Source: Zhengitettix transpicula
Taxonomy: Eukaryota > Arthropoda > Insecta > Orthoptera > Tetrigidae
Reading direction: 5' to 3'
Length of the DNA stretch: 64,000 nt
Assembly: GCA_037074705.1 (NCBI GenBank)
Contig: CM073591.1
Coordinates: 178,213,432-178,277,431, forward strand
Positions 1 through 12,215 of this stretch are shown here, piece after piece. How positions within the stretch are numbered: position 1 is the stretch's first letter; each line of letters opens with the position of its first letter. Made by a program: the position numbers and the translations under genes. The notes under the pieces are model-generated. The model was not told where the DNA came from. It made no database searches and saw only the letters and a list, made by a program, of their open reading frames with translations.

Positions 1-112
1 CTAAATAAATATAAAATGGTGTAAATAAAGGACAGAACAAGAAAGATAGATTATGACATTAGATATGGAGTAAGGCAAGGATGCAGCTTTTTTATTATTT
101 AACTTGTTTGAT
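1..112 (+). pseudogene. Fragment of non-LTR retrotransposon reverse transcriptase
   Basis: Read on the plus strand, bases 43-112 encode a stretch close to the conserved non-LTR RT block GVRQGC (here YGVRQGCSFF), followed at once by a stop. This block normally precedes the catalytic palm in L1/RTE/CR1-type enzymes. Only this short piece is visible. It is cut by the window edge on the left and decayed on the right. Assignment rests on one motif, so it is tentative. Confidence 0.35.
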
Positions 113-984
113 AAAAAAATGAATAAAAAGAATAATTTACAAAATGTATTGGATTACATGGAGTATGAATTTACCCCCAAACAATTTATTTTTAATGAAT
201 GTAACTTACATTTTATAATTAACATAATTTTTTTCTGTTTCATACAGAGGATAAGTAAATTTTCCTCATTGGCACAAGCTCGCAGAGGAAGGAGTCGGGT
301 TGAGTATGCAGACTGGGTGTTGAATCACTTCCTTCTTCGTGCTCTATCTTTTGTCTTTTAACTATCTCTATCCTATCTTCTGTTTCCTATTGGGGTAATT
401 TTAGGTTAGACTTATTTATGAGGATATGATATTGTTTAAAGGACCAATTGATAAACTTGGAATATTGTGTCATAGTTATTGGAAACAGATGTCCTATTTT
501 GAAGACAATTCAATTAAATGAGTTTCAGGATTTAATCTTATGCAGTTAGGATTCACTAGTGGCAGCAGCAGGAGTTTGACTTATTGCTTTGTTCAATCAC
601 ACCCAAATGCCAGTTAATTATTAGTGAAGTAAAACAAGCTAAACAAGGTAATTGCTCTTACTGATATTTAACCCCGAAATGAAATTCTGATTGTTGCATT
701 TATCATGAGCACACAATCTTGCCATAAATTCTCCAAATTTTATTTTCATATTTTATATTACAAAAATATATTAATTTAACTCCCATAAAAATCAATAGCT
801 ATTTTTCTGCTAATCTAAACAGTTCTAATTTGGAAGAATGAATTCATAAACATTAAGTAGTTTTAAACCAATGAAAAATTTTTTTTGTCTATATTTAAGT
901 TAGCAAAACTTCAGAAAAATAACACCTTGGGCTAAAGAACCGTCTTTCATACATGATATAAAATGAGATTTACAAAGTACTTGC

Positions 985-1205
985 CTTTTTCCCCCATAGC
1001 AGTTTCCTTTTCTGCATTTGTTCAGCATAGCGTGCAGGGTTCATTGCAGATGGATTGTAATATTTAGGAAATTCAATTCCTGTTGAAGCTTTTACTTGCT
1101 GTACTTGCTCATCAACTGACCTTTGCAATAATTGTTGAGGTGTTAGAGATTGTGACTGGTCAGTCCCTGGTGGTGTTTTTATTTCAATACCCAATCTTTC
1201 CAAAA
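985..1205 (-). CDS. RSRC2: RSRC2-like protein, conserved-motif exon (exon 5 of those in view)
   Basis: This minus-strand exon encodes about 74 residues and includes YYNPSAMNPARYAEQ followed by KRKLLWGKK. That is the hallmark of arginine/serine-rich coiled-coil protein 2, a nuclear SR-related protein linked to pre-mRNA splicing. The upstream boundary is a pyrimidine-rich tract ending TTTAG at 1206-1208. The exon opens with the last two bases of a split codon, which matches exon 1846-2300. Downstream, reading past 985 meets a stop after GKKASTL. The sequence there, AAAAAG|GCAAGTA, matches a GC-type 5' splice site, so I place a GC-AG intron at 984. The C-terminal part expected for the family (SMAP-like segment) is not found in bases 1-984 and probably lies off the left edge. 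Seen: motif and splice signals. Inferred: GC donor and gene identity. Confidence 0.72.
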
Positions 1206-1845
1206 CTAAATGCAAAAATAAAAAGTTTTAAAAGTTTTTTTACGATAACATTTGAATCAATTACTATTTACCCTACAAAAAATGTATTTCTTTTTAAATA
1301 TTTATCTCGACAGTTTAGTTGACAATTTGTCAATTAAAAATGTAAATATAACATTTCACTTGTCAATACAAGATGCACGATCTATCACAAAGGCAGGTTT
1401 AATTGTTCTTCATGCAAATATTAAAGTGGGTGACCTAGACTTGAATAAATATAAATAGTAATTAAAAAACAGCAGTAGTCACAAAATCTTGCACCCTTAA
1501 TATGTTCAAAAGGGGAAATTATCACCAAAGAAAAATTAAGCAAAACTCTTTAGATATATCTATGGATCAACAATACTTATATTCCAAGGGGAAGTAAAAC
1601 TACCAGCTCTTTGCAACTTCCACTCTAAATAAATAAAACTATTTACCTTTATTTTGTATTTTGTTCAAATGATTTAAAAATTAAATTAATTTAATTAGCT
1701 TTTTATAGAATAGACAATGAAAAAATAGAAAATGATTTTAAGGTTAAATTTTTAAATAGATTTCAACCAATAATGGTAAAACTTGGTTTAAACTACAAAA
1801 GGGCACCAAACAAGTTTAAGTCTTGCTCAAATTGATAAAACTTAC

Positions 1846-2300
1846 TTGTAAGTTTGTTTGGCTTTTTTTCATAACCTCGCCGATGAGGTGATCTTGATCT
1901 CCTGTCCCGTTCCTTATGTCTACTTGAATGTCCTGGAGGACTACGAGACCTCCTCTTACGCTCAGGACTCCGTGATTTTCTTCTATGATCAGGAGTTCGA
2001 GATCTTTTCTTTTGTTCTGGAGATCTTGACCTTCTTTTACGTTCTGGACTACGCCTTTTTCTATCAGCACTCTTTGACCTCCTCCTGCGATCAGGACTCC
2101 GGGAGCGACGTTTATGGAGAGGGCTTCTGGAATGTCTTCGTCGGTCAGAGCTGTGTGACCTCCTTCCACGATCTTGGCTTTGGGACCGCTTCCTATGAAC
2201 AGGAGAGCGAGATCTTTTTGTGCGTTCAGTATTCGCAGGAATTATTTTGTATTCAGGGCTTTGAGCTTTCTTTGCCTCATGTCTGATGCACGGGCTAAGT
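1846..2300 (-). CDS. RSRC2: RSRC2-like protein, RS-domain exon (exon 4)
   Basis: On the minus strand this exon encodes about 151 residues, much of it a classic RS domain. It has repeated units such as RRSRSPDRRRRSKS, KRRSRSPEQKKRSRTP and RKSRSPERKRRSRSPP, then a lysine-rich end. RS domains bind other SR proteins and RNA in the spliceosome and are phosphorylated by SR kinases. The acceptor is TTTTTTCAG at 2301-2309 and the donor is A|GTAAGT at 1840-1845. The incoming phase needs two bases from exon 3 and the outgoing phase leaves one base for exon 985-1205; both match. Long open frames on the plus strand here are shadows of the repetitive RS codons. The exon is GC-richer than its surroundings, as expected for Arg/Ser/Pro-rich coding sequence. 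Confidence 0.75.
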
Positions 2301-2732
2301 CTGAAAAAATGTATATGCTGGATTTGACTATTATTATATTTACAATTTAATGTAAAAATAAATATTTTACGTAAAATATCTATAATTTAAGAATGTGAAA
2401 ATGGCCAAATAAGGCAAACTTACAAGTTTTTAATACAAAATTTGTCTGTATTTGGCCTTTTTCACGTTCAAATATAATTTCAAACTATACATTAATATTG
2501 TTCACCCATAATTTAACATAAAAATAAAGTTCAGAGATTGTAGCTTAGTCTAATGATTATATTATATAAATAGTTTCCCCATAATTATTTATATAGTCTG
2601 TAAACCAGGTCATTCTAAATGTACATACATTTGTTTCCTGTATCCATTCTATTATAAGAAATTAATATTATTTCCAACCTCCCAGTTATAAATTTTTTGC
2701 TGTCCTTAAATGTTTATACTTGTTTCATGACG

Positions 2733-3064
2733 ATCACTCGCTGATTACACTCTTTTTGTAGTTTTCCATTCCGTTTTAATTGAAACTTCTACTTTCCTGT
2801 AGAATAATTTATTACTAATATCCCAAATTAGTACTTTTTAGGGATAATTCTGAATGAGCACTTCTTCTGCTTGAGATGCTTATTTCAAATATTTTACACA
2901 ATCACTAGCTGATTACACTCTTTTTGTAGTATTCTGTTCCGTTTTAATTGAAACTTCTACTTTCCTGTGGAATAATTTATTACTAATATCCCAAAGTAGT
3001 ACTTTTAGGGATAATTCTGAATGAGCACTTCTTCTGCTTGAGATGCTTATTTAAAATATTTTAC
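2733..3064. repeat. Tandem duplication, two copies of about 168 bp
   Basis: The block starting ATCACTCGCTGATTACACTC at 2733 recurs at 2901 as ATCACTAGCTGATTACACTC. Both copies run through the same sequence to TGAGATGCTTATTT, with only a few substitutions and one base of length difference. It lies in an intron and has no coding potential. Confidence 0.9.
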
Positions 3065-5093
3065 ATTTTATTTTTACCTTTCTCCTTTCCTACTGTTTTG
3101 CATTTGTCATATTCTTGAATTTTTCCTGTTAATTGTAGCTATATCAGAATATTTTTAACATTGTACTTTCAGATTTTACACTTTGATAATTTTTACAACA
3201 ATTTAACCTTCTTTCAATTACATTCCCACTACTACAAAATAAAGGAATCTTTGTTATTAAACTCATTTTTATTACAGCCATTCCTTCACAGTACACATTT
3301 GCAATAAAAAATACTGCTGATTATTTTAATTAAAATATTTAGGTCTAATAGGTTTCTAGACCTTTTTTCAGACCATCACTTCCCAGAATTTCTTAAAACA
3401 TGACTAATTTGGCTTTCTACTTTTACTGGCTTAAAAATATTAGCTTTTTCTCAGTTTTTAATGAAGATACCTGTTCATAAATGCCAACTAGCAAATGTTT
3501 AACATTCAAGCAATAAACATCATTTCCATAATTTTTGATTTTATTGTTTTATCAAAGTACAATTTTGGAACTACCAAATATTGGCAATTTCAGCAAAACA
3601 AAGTATGTTTTCAAGATGGGACTTTGTAAAACTTTCTCAAAGCCAAACTGCTTGCCATGAAAAGAAGAAAAACATTTTATTCCCAGCATGACTCAACCAA
3701 TTGTTGAGAAATTTATTTGTGATTTCATGGCACTATCATTACTCTATCACAAAGCTAATCCTGCGATTATACAGTCATAAATCTTATCTTCGATTACATT
3801 ACCAGCATATGACTGGAGTGATGACACTTTGATCTTATTTAGTCCCCATCCTCAATTGGTTCCAATTTTCACACATTTCTAGAAAGTGGAACTTGTGCAC
3901 TAAAACTTGCTGTGTTGATTGATCTCTTAACATGTTATATCTTTGAAGTCAAGTTATATATGATAGTTACTGAACAAGTACAAGTTGAAGTTAATGGTCT
4001 CAAAACAAATTTTTGCCTTATACTGTTATTTAAGGGCAATAGTTACATCATATAAGTGGGAGATGTTCATCTTTCTCTAGTAAGAGGTTGTTGTTCCCGA
4101 TGCACCACTTTTATAATCATTGGATAAGTAGTCACACCTATATATTTTACCCACATTTCAGCATGTGTCAAATTTCTTGGTGAGATACTCATTTATATGA
4201 TCATTGGTATTCAATGAAACTTCTTATTTATATAATAGTAAGCTAGAAAATCTTATGTAAAAAATACAGCTTACAAACTAACTCAACATTTAATACTATT
4301 TCATCAATATCATGTTGTTATATATTTAACGTTAGAAAGTTGCAAGAACATTACAGAGTGTAATCAAGGTCAATGTTCTTCCACACCATATATTCTCAAA
4401 CAAAACAAAAGGCTTTAATAGGTATAGAATTGTTCATTACTTACATCAGTCATATTTAATTATTTGCCTTCAGTTTCAATTTCAAGTATTCCCATTTCAA
4501 TAAATGCTTAAAGTTAACAAGACACAAGCATTCATTTTTCATTTAAATTGCTTAAACATAATTTTATGTTTTTAAATCCTTTGTATATATTATCAGTAAT
4601 AAATTTAAAAATATCTAAGTAGACTTTTTCCTATCATAATCTAATATTGTCCAATAATAATTTTAGTACTAACCTGTTGTTATTCCCTTTTCGTTTAGGA
4701 CTCATTTCTTTCTCCTTAAAGTTAGGCAGAGCACACTTTTCTTTGCTGTTGGCAAACCATTAATACTCATATAATTTTAAAACTGCAGGTAACACATTTC
4801 TGTCAATACATCAATTCCATACACACCAATGTTTAGTTTACAATGTAACATTTGGATACTTAAAAAGATAATTAACTTAAATTTACATGAACTAATGTGT
4901 AAGCAATAAATTACTTTAATGAGAGACATGTTAGGAATTTCACGGAGGTTCTTAATTAATTCTACACGTACTGTTACAATTAATGACTTCCTGGAATTGA
5001 CAGCCAGTGCCACCATATATTATGGTAGGCTGATCTCTCCACTCTATATCCTGACTATATCACCGAGTTTGACAATATCACATCATACTAAGT

Positions 5094-5098
<5 letters not shown>

Positions 5099-5128
<30 letters not shown>
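5099..5128. repeat. (TA)n microsatellite, left flank of solo LTR
   Basis: An uninterrupted TA run directly abuts the TG terminus of the solo LTR at 5129. The run resumes at 6282 on its far side, so the LTR inserted inside the microsatellite. Confidence 0.9.
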
Positions 5129-5131
<3 letters not shown>

Positions 5132-6278
5132 AATAACCAGCTAAGAAGGACATGAATTTTGTTCTTATTTTTATCAGATTTGTTAATCAACTCAGACTGG
5201 GGATCCTTGAGTGGTTGGTACATATAAAAGATAATTATAAAATGATGGATAAGTGACTTTTAGAGAAGGGAAGGACAATAATTTGGGCATTTTTGCGGCT
5301 CTTAGGGCTAAATGGTTGTGACCCACAGAACCCTGAAAGGCATCATAACAGATGGACGACACAATTATATTAAAAGCAGATGTTTATTTGAATTGATTGA
5401 GTGGCTCTCGGAGCAGGAGAAAGCCAGCAGATGGTGTTGTTTGGCGAACATGTAATTTCAAAACAACTGTGAAAACAAGGGAATATTCTGGAGCCGGGGT
5501 ATAAATAAGAGAGCAGATAAAAAGCTCAGTTAGTCAGTCAGGGAGGAGCATTATGAGGAGATAGTCAGGAGCAGGAGACCGCTGGGGGAGAGCGTTGGTG
5601 CAGGTTGGCAGGGACGAACGCAGGGCCAAGGTAAAGTGGCAGAAACAATGTTATGAACAGTTGGGAGTTTGCATTCAGGAGAGATCATCGGATGGTAGGC
5701 CAAGCTAGGTGGCCGAGAGTAATCAGTTGAACATCAGACATCAAGGAGTTCGTCGTGGAAATCTGTCTGCCAGCAGGGTTGGCTGAATTCGTCGTGAGGG
5801 TAACGTCATCAAGAAGAGGTGACGGTGAAAGCAGAGTGGGTGAGCGCAACCTGGTGCCTTTTAAACCTGTATGAAGTGAGTGTGTGGACCAGAGAGCTTG
5901 TAAGTTTGTTTTCCTGTATTCATAATTGTAAATTGTTAAATAAAGGTACAAAGTCAGATTTCGTTTCAATCATTTCATTACGTTTCAATCATTTCATTTC
6001 GTTTCAATAATTTCATTTCGTTTCATTCGCTTCAATCTTTTCATTTCGTTTTTCATTTATTTTAACTGTTATGTTTAATTGTAAAATTTGTGTTCCGTTT
6101 CCTTACCAACCCAGTAAAGACCCTGGGGTACCGAGTCTAATTTGTCAAATGTATTCAAGATAAATAAAATTGTTTTGATTTTATAAAATTTCATTAGATT
6201 ATTTGTGTAATTGTAAATTGTGTCATAATAAATAATAATTGATTGTTTAAATTGGTAGTTTTATTTTATGTAGGTATT

Positions 6279-6281
<3 letters not shown>
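5129..6281. mobile_element. Solo LTR of a Gypsy-type element (family A)
   Basis: The segment begins TGTAATAACCAG, ends GGTATTACA, and is flanked on both sides by ATAT, consistent with a 4-bp target duplication within a TA microsatellite. It has no internal coding region, so it is a recombined solo LTR of about 1.15 kb. It shares internal blocks with the LTR at 30748-31715: AAAGTCAGATTTCGTT, CCAGTAAAGRCCCTG, a TTTTATTTTATG stretch near the end, and the same TGTAAT...TATTACA termini. The G+C-rich first part would be U3/R. A short repeat at 5959-6059 lies inside it. Drosophila 17.6/297-type Gypsy elements also favour ATAT targets. Orientation is not certain. Confidence 0.7.
5959..6059. repeat. 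Short tandem repeat inside the solo LTR
   Basis: About five degenerate copies of a unit near 20 bp long, with consensus close to ATTTCGTTTCAATCATTTC. The homologous LTR at 30748-31715 has only one such block, so the array expanded in this copy or was lost in the other. Confidence 0.75.

Positions 6282-6329
<48 letters not shown>
6282..6329. repeat. (TA)n then (CA)n microsatellite, right flank of solo LTR
   Basis: A TA run of about 40 bases is followed by TACACACACT. It is the continuation of the microsatellite interrupted by the solo LTR. Confidence 0.9.
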
Positions 6330-6613
6330 TCATTTGAGCTAAGAGGAACAGAGACTAGCTGACTAACCCTTAAATCAACAATTGGTTGAGTCATGCTGGG
6401 AATAAAATGTTTTTCTTCTTTTCATGGCAAGCAGTTTGGCTTTGTGTGTGTGTGTATGCATATATCATCCTGTGCACTGGCCAGCTGCGGAGTAAGAGCC
6501 TCCAAAAATTTGAAAACAACCTTCATTTCCTTATGGTGACATCCACAGTTCACTTTCAGGTAAGCCACAACCTATCTCTCTTTCCTTTCCATACAAATAT
6601 TGCAATTAATTAA

Positions 6614-6663
<50 letters not shown>

Positions 6664-6994
6664 ATATGTATATATTCATAAACAAATTAATAATATAAAA
6701 TAAGTGTCACATTGGGTGCCAATTAATGTAATAAAAAATTAAAGAAATGATATGATGCAAAAACTGTAATGCTAGATGTATGGTGTAGCCATAGGGAACT
6801 GAAAGTAGTTCTTCAAATTTTCAGAGGCTCTCTGCCATCTTGAGGAAGGAAGCTGATAGCCTCCAAAAACTTGAAGAACAAACTTCAGTTCCCTATGGCT
6901 ACACTGTACTTCACTTTCAGATAAGCCACAAACTATCTCATTTCCTTTCCATACCAATATTAATTATTTTTGACAATGTCGTATCCTTACTAAT

Positions 6995-7036
<42 letters not shown>
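6330..7036. repeat. TA-microsatellite-linked dispersed repeat, two related copies
   Basis: Two segments, about 6475-6610 and 6835-6960, share the order AGCCTCCAAAAA, CTTGAA/TTTGAA, a TATGG block, TTCACTTTCAG and GATAAGCCACAA/GGTAAGCCACAA. Each is followed by a pyrimidine-rich CTTTCCTTTCCATAC and a TA run (6617-6665 and 6999-7036). The same module recurs at 12095-12215 and 50178-50300. The piece AGCTGATAGCCTCC at 6849-6863 can fold into a small stem. I cannot assign the repeat to a named family. Confidence 0.65.
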
Positions 7037-7040
<4 letters not shown>

Positions 7041-8734
7041 AAAAATTGAACCTTACGTCCCATTGTTCAGAAAAAATGGTAACTAGTATGAGTGTTTAAA
7101 TTTACTTTTGTGTGTTAATTTAAAGCTGAGATCTTTGACAGTAAGTGAATAGATGACAAACTTGAGGGTGGAGTTGAGAGACGTGAGCCACTGAGAATTG
7201 ATGGCCGACATGTTTTAGGAAAGAATGATACAAAGGTGGAAATTTTTCAAGGCAGGACAGTGAACATTGGGCAGAGGAAAAATTGTTGGTGCTGAAAGGA
7301 TGAAGAAGACTAAATTTGCCCATCATGAAACAGCAACTAAGTACAAGGTAAAGTTTAAAAATCAACTCAATTACTTTCTCACAATTGGCATAAGAAAAAG
7401 GTTGTATCATAAAGACTAATAAAGTTCTGGATAAACTGTAAAACTATTTAAAACATATATGATCAAGTTTTTATTAATCCTATTCAAGGATAAGCCAGCC
7501 TTAAATCTATGGTCTCTATAGTTGTAAGTAAATTTGAGGGACCCGTGACGAAGTATCTCCATCAAGCACTAGGAAAACACTATTCAGCATCTTCCAAATT
7601 TTCACATAATTTAAAGCCATTCTTCTCTAAACACAATATTTGCAGTTTAGCTTTTTTTAATTCTTTTAATTTTCTGCCCATGTTTCTTGAGAATAGCCAT
7701 TAGAAGCTACGTAATAACAATATTCTTTTTGTTTCTTCACAGTTATGGCCAGTTAAAAAATTTCGTTTTTATATAAATTTAATAATTTAATTTGAGTTAT
7801 ATTATAAATTAATTATATTTTTGGTAGTCAGTGCGTGTACAAGCAATGGACGACGTTTTCAATTTGAGTGACGAATTGACGCTTTGCAAAACCAGATTCA
7901 TTATCAAGAATTCAGTTCTAAACGAGTTTCCAGAGGACCATACAACAGGAGAGTCTACAGCAGTCAAAGGCTAGACACCAGTAATCGGCATTTTCCAAAC
8001 TTTCAAGTACTGAACACTATTCTCTTCCATGCGTGATATTTTCATTATAGATTTTTTAAGAGTCTGCCCACGTTCCTTAAGACTAGCCATTGGAAGCTAT
8101 GTAAGAAATTTTTTTTTGTTCTCCAGTGGTACACCCAATTAATTTTTTTTTGTATAAATTCAACGATTTAATTTGAGGTATATCATAAATAAATTATTTA
8201 CAAATTAAATATTGTTACTTAATCATTTTAATCAGAATCAGAATCTAAAGTATAATGGTAACGTTCCTCATATCCTTAGATAGTTTAGTTTATCTTTATT
8301 TTCAGATATATTTCCACTGTTTTTCATTCTGGACCAGTACAATATTAATCCTTTGATTAACCTTTTCCAAAATTGATCTTTAATTAATATAATTCTATAT
8401 AAAAATGAAAAATTTGTGTGTTTTTAAAATTAAGTCATTAATAAAAACTAATAATAATTCTATATGTATTTACTTATAGTTGAAATAATGTCCCTAAAGC
8501 TAGCTTACATATTTAAAATAATTATATTAATTTACTCTAATTTATTTTATTTGTAATTAAATTGTAACTTCATACTTCTAACTTCGGACGAACTGCCAGT
8601 TTGTAGATTAAATAAATACAAAGAATTAATGCAGGCATTATATATGTATTCGACAGGGTTGTTTTCCGCGTTAAAAGCAAATGTATACAGTTCCGGCTGG
8701 TATTTTCAATTAATTTTAACTTCTATCATTTTGT

Positions 8735-8990
8735 CACCAGTCCGCGCGCGAACTCTCTAAAAATTACAACCTGTCCACCACGGTAAGCCGCTTCTCATTT
8801 GACTAGGATGATGCGAGTTCGCGACTGTCGCGCGGACAGTCCGCTTTGTTAAATGAGGCCTTTATCAAACTTGCACGAGTTCGCCAAAACCGCGACGCGA
8901 GACAACGCAACAATATCGGCGGTGAGCAATACAGAAACCCAAAGTCGACCGACCAAGGCGAATGCAGCATAACAGAGGCCCACCATTGAC
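8735..8990. other. GC-rich island with imperfect inverted repeat
   Basis: TCCGCGCGCGAACTC at 8741-8755 is mirrored by GAGTTCGCGA...CGCGCGGA at about 8815-8835, with a 4-base interruption in the right arm. The block contrasts sharply with the AT-rich intron around it and continues CG-rich to about 8990. It may be a decayed DNA-transposon end; no open frame or target duplication was identified. Confidence 0.35.
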
Positions 8991-9837
8991 CTATTGTAAT
9001 GTTCTTATGTATATATTGTGGTGTCGCCTAGGTCCTCCAAGGTCGCACCTCAGCTCCTCCGTCAATTACTTCAAAATTTCTATTTTTGTGAATATTGATA
9101 AATAAAAATGAGCAAAAACAATATTTCAAATTTTATTGGTTGGTTTTACAAATCCTTATATCAATAATCCGACATCTCACCCCAGTGCCTGCCTCGTTCA
9201 CACTGATCCTTCCCCAGTACATGCCTTTGTTCGGACTACTCTTTTTGGCGCGTTTCGCGGATATTGACGCCACGGCAACAATACAATATTTTAATAATAT
9301 GAAAGATAGCGAAATACAAACAAAAGATGTGATAATATACTTACACAACGTTTCTGGAAGCCTTGTTACTTTTTTCAGGTGCAGAAAAAACGTAAGAGCA
9401 TAGAGAGACACAAGTCAGTTTTTGAGTATTGTCAAATGACTTGTGCAATTGTGTCTACAGGTTCTTGCGTTTTTTCTACACCTGAAGAAGGGTACGAGGC
9501 TTCCATAAACATTGTGTGGTGTTTATATATCACTTCTTTTGTCTGTAGTTGGCTATCTTTCTTCTTATTTTTCAATCTGACGTAAATTTTCATTTTAACA
9601 CAATATTTTCTCAAACACACCGCCCTGCGTCACTGACGATGTGTTTATAAAAATCGCACTTGCTGTAACCAACTGTGGCACAAAACATGTCACAATATAT
9701 ATACACACACATACATATATACACTACTATTAATATTTGTATTGTTATGCACAACTATCTCGTGACTCATTACACAATATTGACACATATACTAAGGTCT
9801 ATGGAAATTAGTCATATGGAAATAAAAGTCTGCTAAC

Positions 9838-9986
9838 CTCAATGCATTGCCCACGGTTGTGTTATTGCTCCTTTCTCTATCCAAGCATTTTTCTCGATCA
9901 CTGGCTCCAGATTCTGATGAGTCTGAACTTCCAGAGGAAGACTTATCCTCACTATCACTGCTGCCTGAGTGATTGTTATTTGACTC
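9838..9986 (-). CDS. RSRC2: RSRC2-like protein, acidic Ser/Asp-rich exon (exon 3)
   Basis: This minus-strand exon begins in phase 0 after ATTTAG (acceptor at 9987-9992). It encodes an acidic, serine-rich stretch of about 49 residues: HSGSSDSEDKSSSGSSDSSE, then SGASDREKCLDRERS and a TTVGNAL end. The donor is GAG|GTTAGC, weaker than consensus. Two bases are left over, which complete an Arg codon with exon 1846-2300. The phase match at both ends supports it as part of the same transcript. Poly-Ser/Asp acidic segments are common in SR-related splicing proteins. Confidence 0.6.
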
Positions 9987-11999
9987 CTAAATCACAGACA
10001 GAAAAATATTGCATTAACCAAACCTCAAGGAAATATAAATGCATGCAGTTTGCTATATATTTCTTCACCCATATATAATCATTATTAATATCATGCTTCC
10101 TTAATGTGTGTAGCCAGATATAAATAAAAAACATGCTTCATATCTAATATGACTGAGCTAGTATGAAAGCTTTGAAGTTTTGCATCAGACAATAAAACAT
10201 GTAAGTTTTACTTATTATTAAACAAAATATAATTTTTGACAAATGACAATCCCTAACACAATAAATATGCTGACATAATTCAATAAATGTTGAGATAAGT
10301 ACTATTAAAAGAATGTGGGCAATTGATTTTAAGTTTTTATCAGTTTGATAATGCAAATAATGTTATGTAATTCAGACCTTGAAGATTGAAAATATGTTCT
10401 GAAGCTTTAAATTAATGGCACTTGCTAACTTGAAGTTAAGAAATTAAAATGAAAACCATCTGTTCTGTAGGATAATAAAGAGTAAATAAGTGTTCTACAG
10501 CACTGTACACACAAACAGAATTGTGTTAAGTCAATACCTTAATCTTTTTTACTAACCCAACTAAATTTATATGGTAAATTTATATTAAACTAACATTTGT
10601 TTAGCCACTGTAAAGGATTGTCAATGCAGAAACTTAATTAATTATGAGCAAGGGTAGCTGAATATAAAAGAAAATTGGATCAAGATATAACAATTACAGA
10701 AACCAAAACCATGGCAATTTGTTTTACAAAAATTTGTACAAACAATGATTCCCATTTTCATAAATAATTAAAAACAGTAGTGTACAATGCATATTACTGA
10801 GTTTATGTATCTGTTACAAAACTGATAGGTAAGCTCTTATATTATAGAGCACATTCAAAAAATTTTCTAATTAATTTTGGCCCAAACTAAATAAGTAGTT
10901 AATACATCTTCAGATAAAGAAACAAGCCTGAGAAGATACAATTACACGAAGATACCATACATCTTCATGGTTGTTTAATTTTTTTTAATCAAGGGAAAGA
11001 AAACACCCATCAAACCAATTTTCACTACAGAAATATATGAGCAAAATAGAAGTATTATTAATCTGTTGATGTTTTAAATACCAATTCAAATAGAATTTCC
11101 ATCCATAAAAGGATTTCAAAAGCAAGCCAATTCAAATACTTATTTTACCAAAATTTCTCTACAATTTTCTACCCTCATTACAGAGATGACAATTATATAC
11201 TTGGGATCTAAGACATCTTCTGTAGCAATTAATTTCTATATATGAGATTCACTTCCTTGCGAATCACTAAATATTCTATCCAGTTGACACCTTCAACTGT
11301 GGTAAACTAGAAGCTTTTTATTATCCATCTAATTTTGAAATTGTTATAAAAAATAATTTCATTGTGCTGTGTACTTCCATTATGCTGCGGTTGTGTGATA
11401 ATAAAAAATAGAATGTAAGGTTAAAACAAGATTCATACAACTTGCACATTGAGGTAGATAAATAATGCTTCTTTAATGACTGTCAAGACTGAAGGGAACT
11501 TCCTACAATTCATTTCACTCTCTTCTACAACCTTTGTTTCCATTACATCATGTAAACTATTGCCCACATCAAAGCCAATGATACTCCTTCCCATACTAAC
11601 AATTTGTATGACATATAAAAGCAACTAAGGATGAAGTGACATTGCGAAAATAATGGGCATGGACAGGAAACAGAGAATAACTGGCTAACCTGAAATTCGG
11701 ACCCGGTGTTGAATTATGTTGGACACAAATATATATATAATGTGACGTGGTGACACCAGATCACAATTTCAGGTAAGGTATGTCTCCCTTTACTGCCTGT
11801 TTCAATTATATAATGCATATGTTTCCATCAGAGCATATTCTCAACCTTTTGTTGATATAGTTTGTACTATATTTCTATCTTTCCTCACTATCAATCATGA
11901 TGTCACTTAATAATTAAAAATCCTTAACATTTATATTTACATGTATATATTGAGAAAAGGTAATGTGACAATGTCAAAATAATTCAATTTGATACGAAA

Positions 12000-12215
12000 A
12001 AAGAACAGAGAATGGCTGTTTTACCTTATACCAAAAGTTGGAGTCACACAGTTTGGAGAGAGAATGTACATACCACATGCCGGTCTTTAAAATGAGGCTA
12101 ATGCCTGCTAAAATTTCAAGAATTCCTCCTGTCCTGAATGGCAATGCCGAGCTTCAATTTCAGGTAAGCCATCACATTTCTCTTTCTTTCCACACAAATT
12201 ACATATATATGTATA
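12000..12215. repeat. TA-linked dispersed repeat, further copy
   Basis: Starts with AACAGAGAATGGCTGTTTTACC and contains AAAATTTCAAGAATT, TTTCAGGTAAGCCATC and CTCTTTCTTTCCACAC before a short TATATATG run. Order and wording match the modules at 6.5, 6.9 and 50.2 kb. The same AACAGAGA..CTGGCTAACCT half-site also occurs near 11671-11693. Confidence 0.55.

Larger units (their letters stand above)
2301..9837 (-). other. Intron between exons 4 and 3 of the RSRC2-like gene
   Basis: About 7.5 kb of AT-rich sequence lies between the acceptor at 2301 and a donor-like GAG|GTTAGC at 9832-9838. It holds a 168-bp tandem duplication, a solo LTR, several TA microsatellites and microsatellite-linked repeats, annotated separately. 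I see no conserved coding segment. The GC-rich island at about 8735-8990 stands out from the intron but has no open frame I recognise. Confidence 0.55.

Noticed and set aside
104..361. Plus-strand terminal exon after TTTCATACAG near 247 (frame ending in LRALSFVF)
   Set aside because: The acceptor-like site is reasonable, but the peptide has no recognisable motif and no upstream exon in phase was seen.
1858..2286. Long plus-strand open frame of 142 codons and minus-strand frame of 117 codons over the RS region
   Set aside because: Both are shadows of the Arg/Ser-rich codons of the true minus-strand frame, which has splice sites and matching phases.
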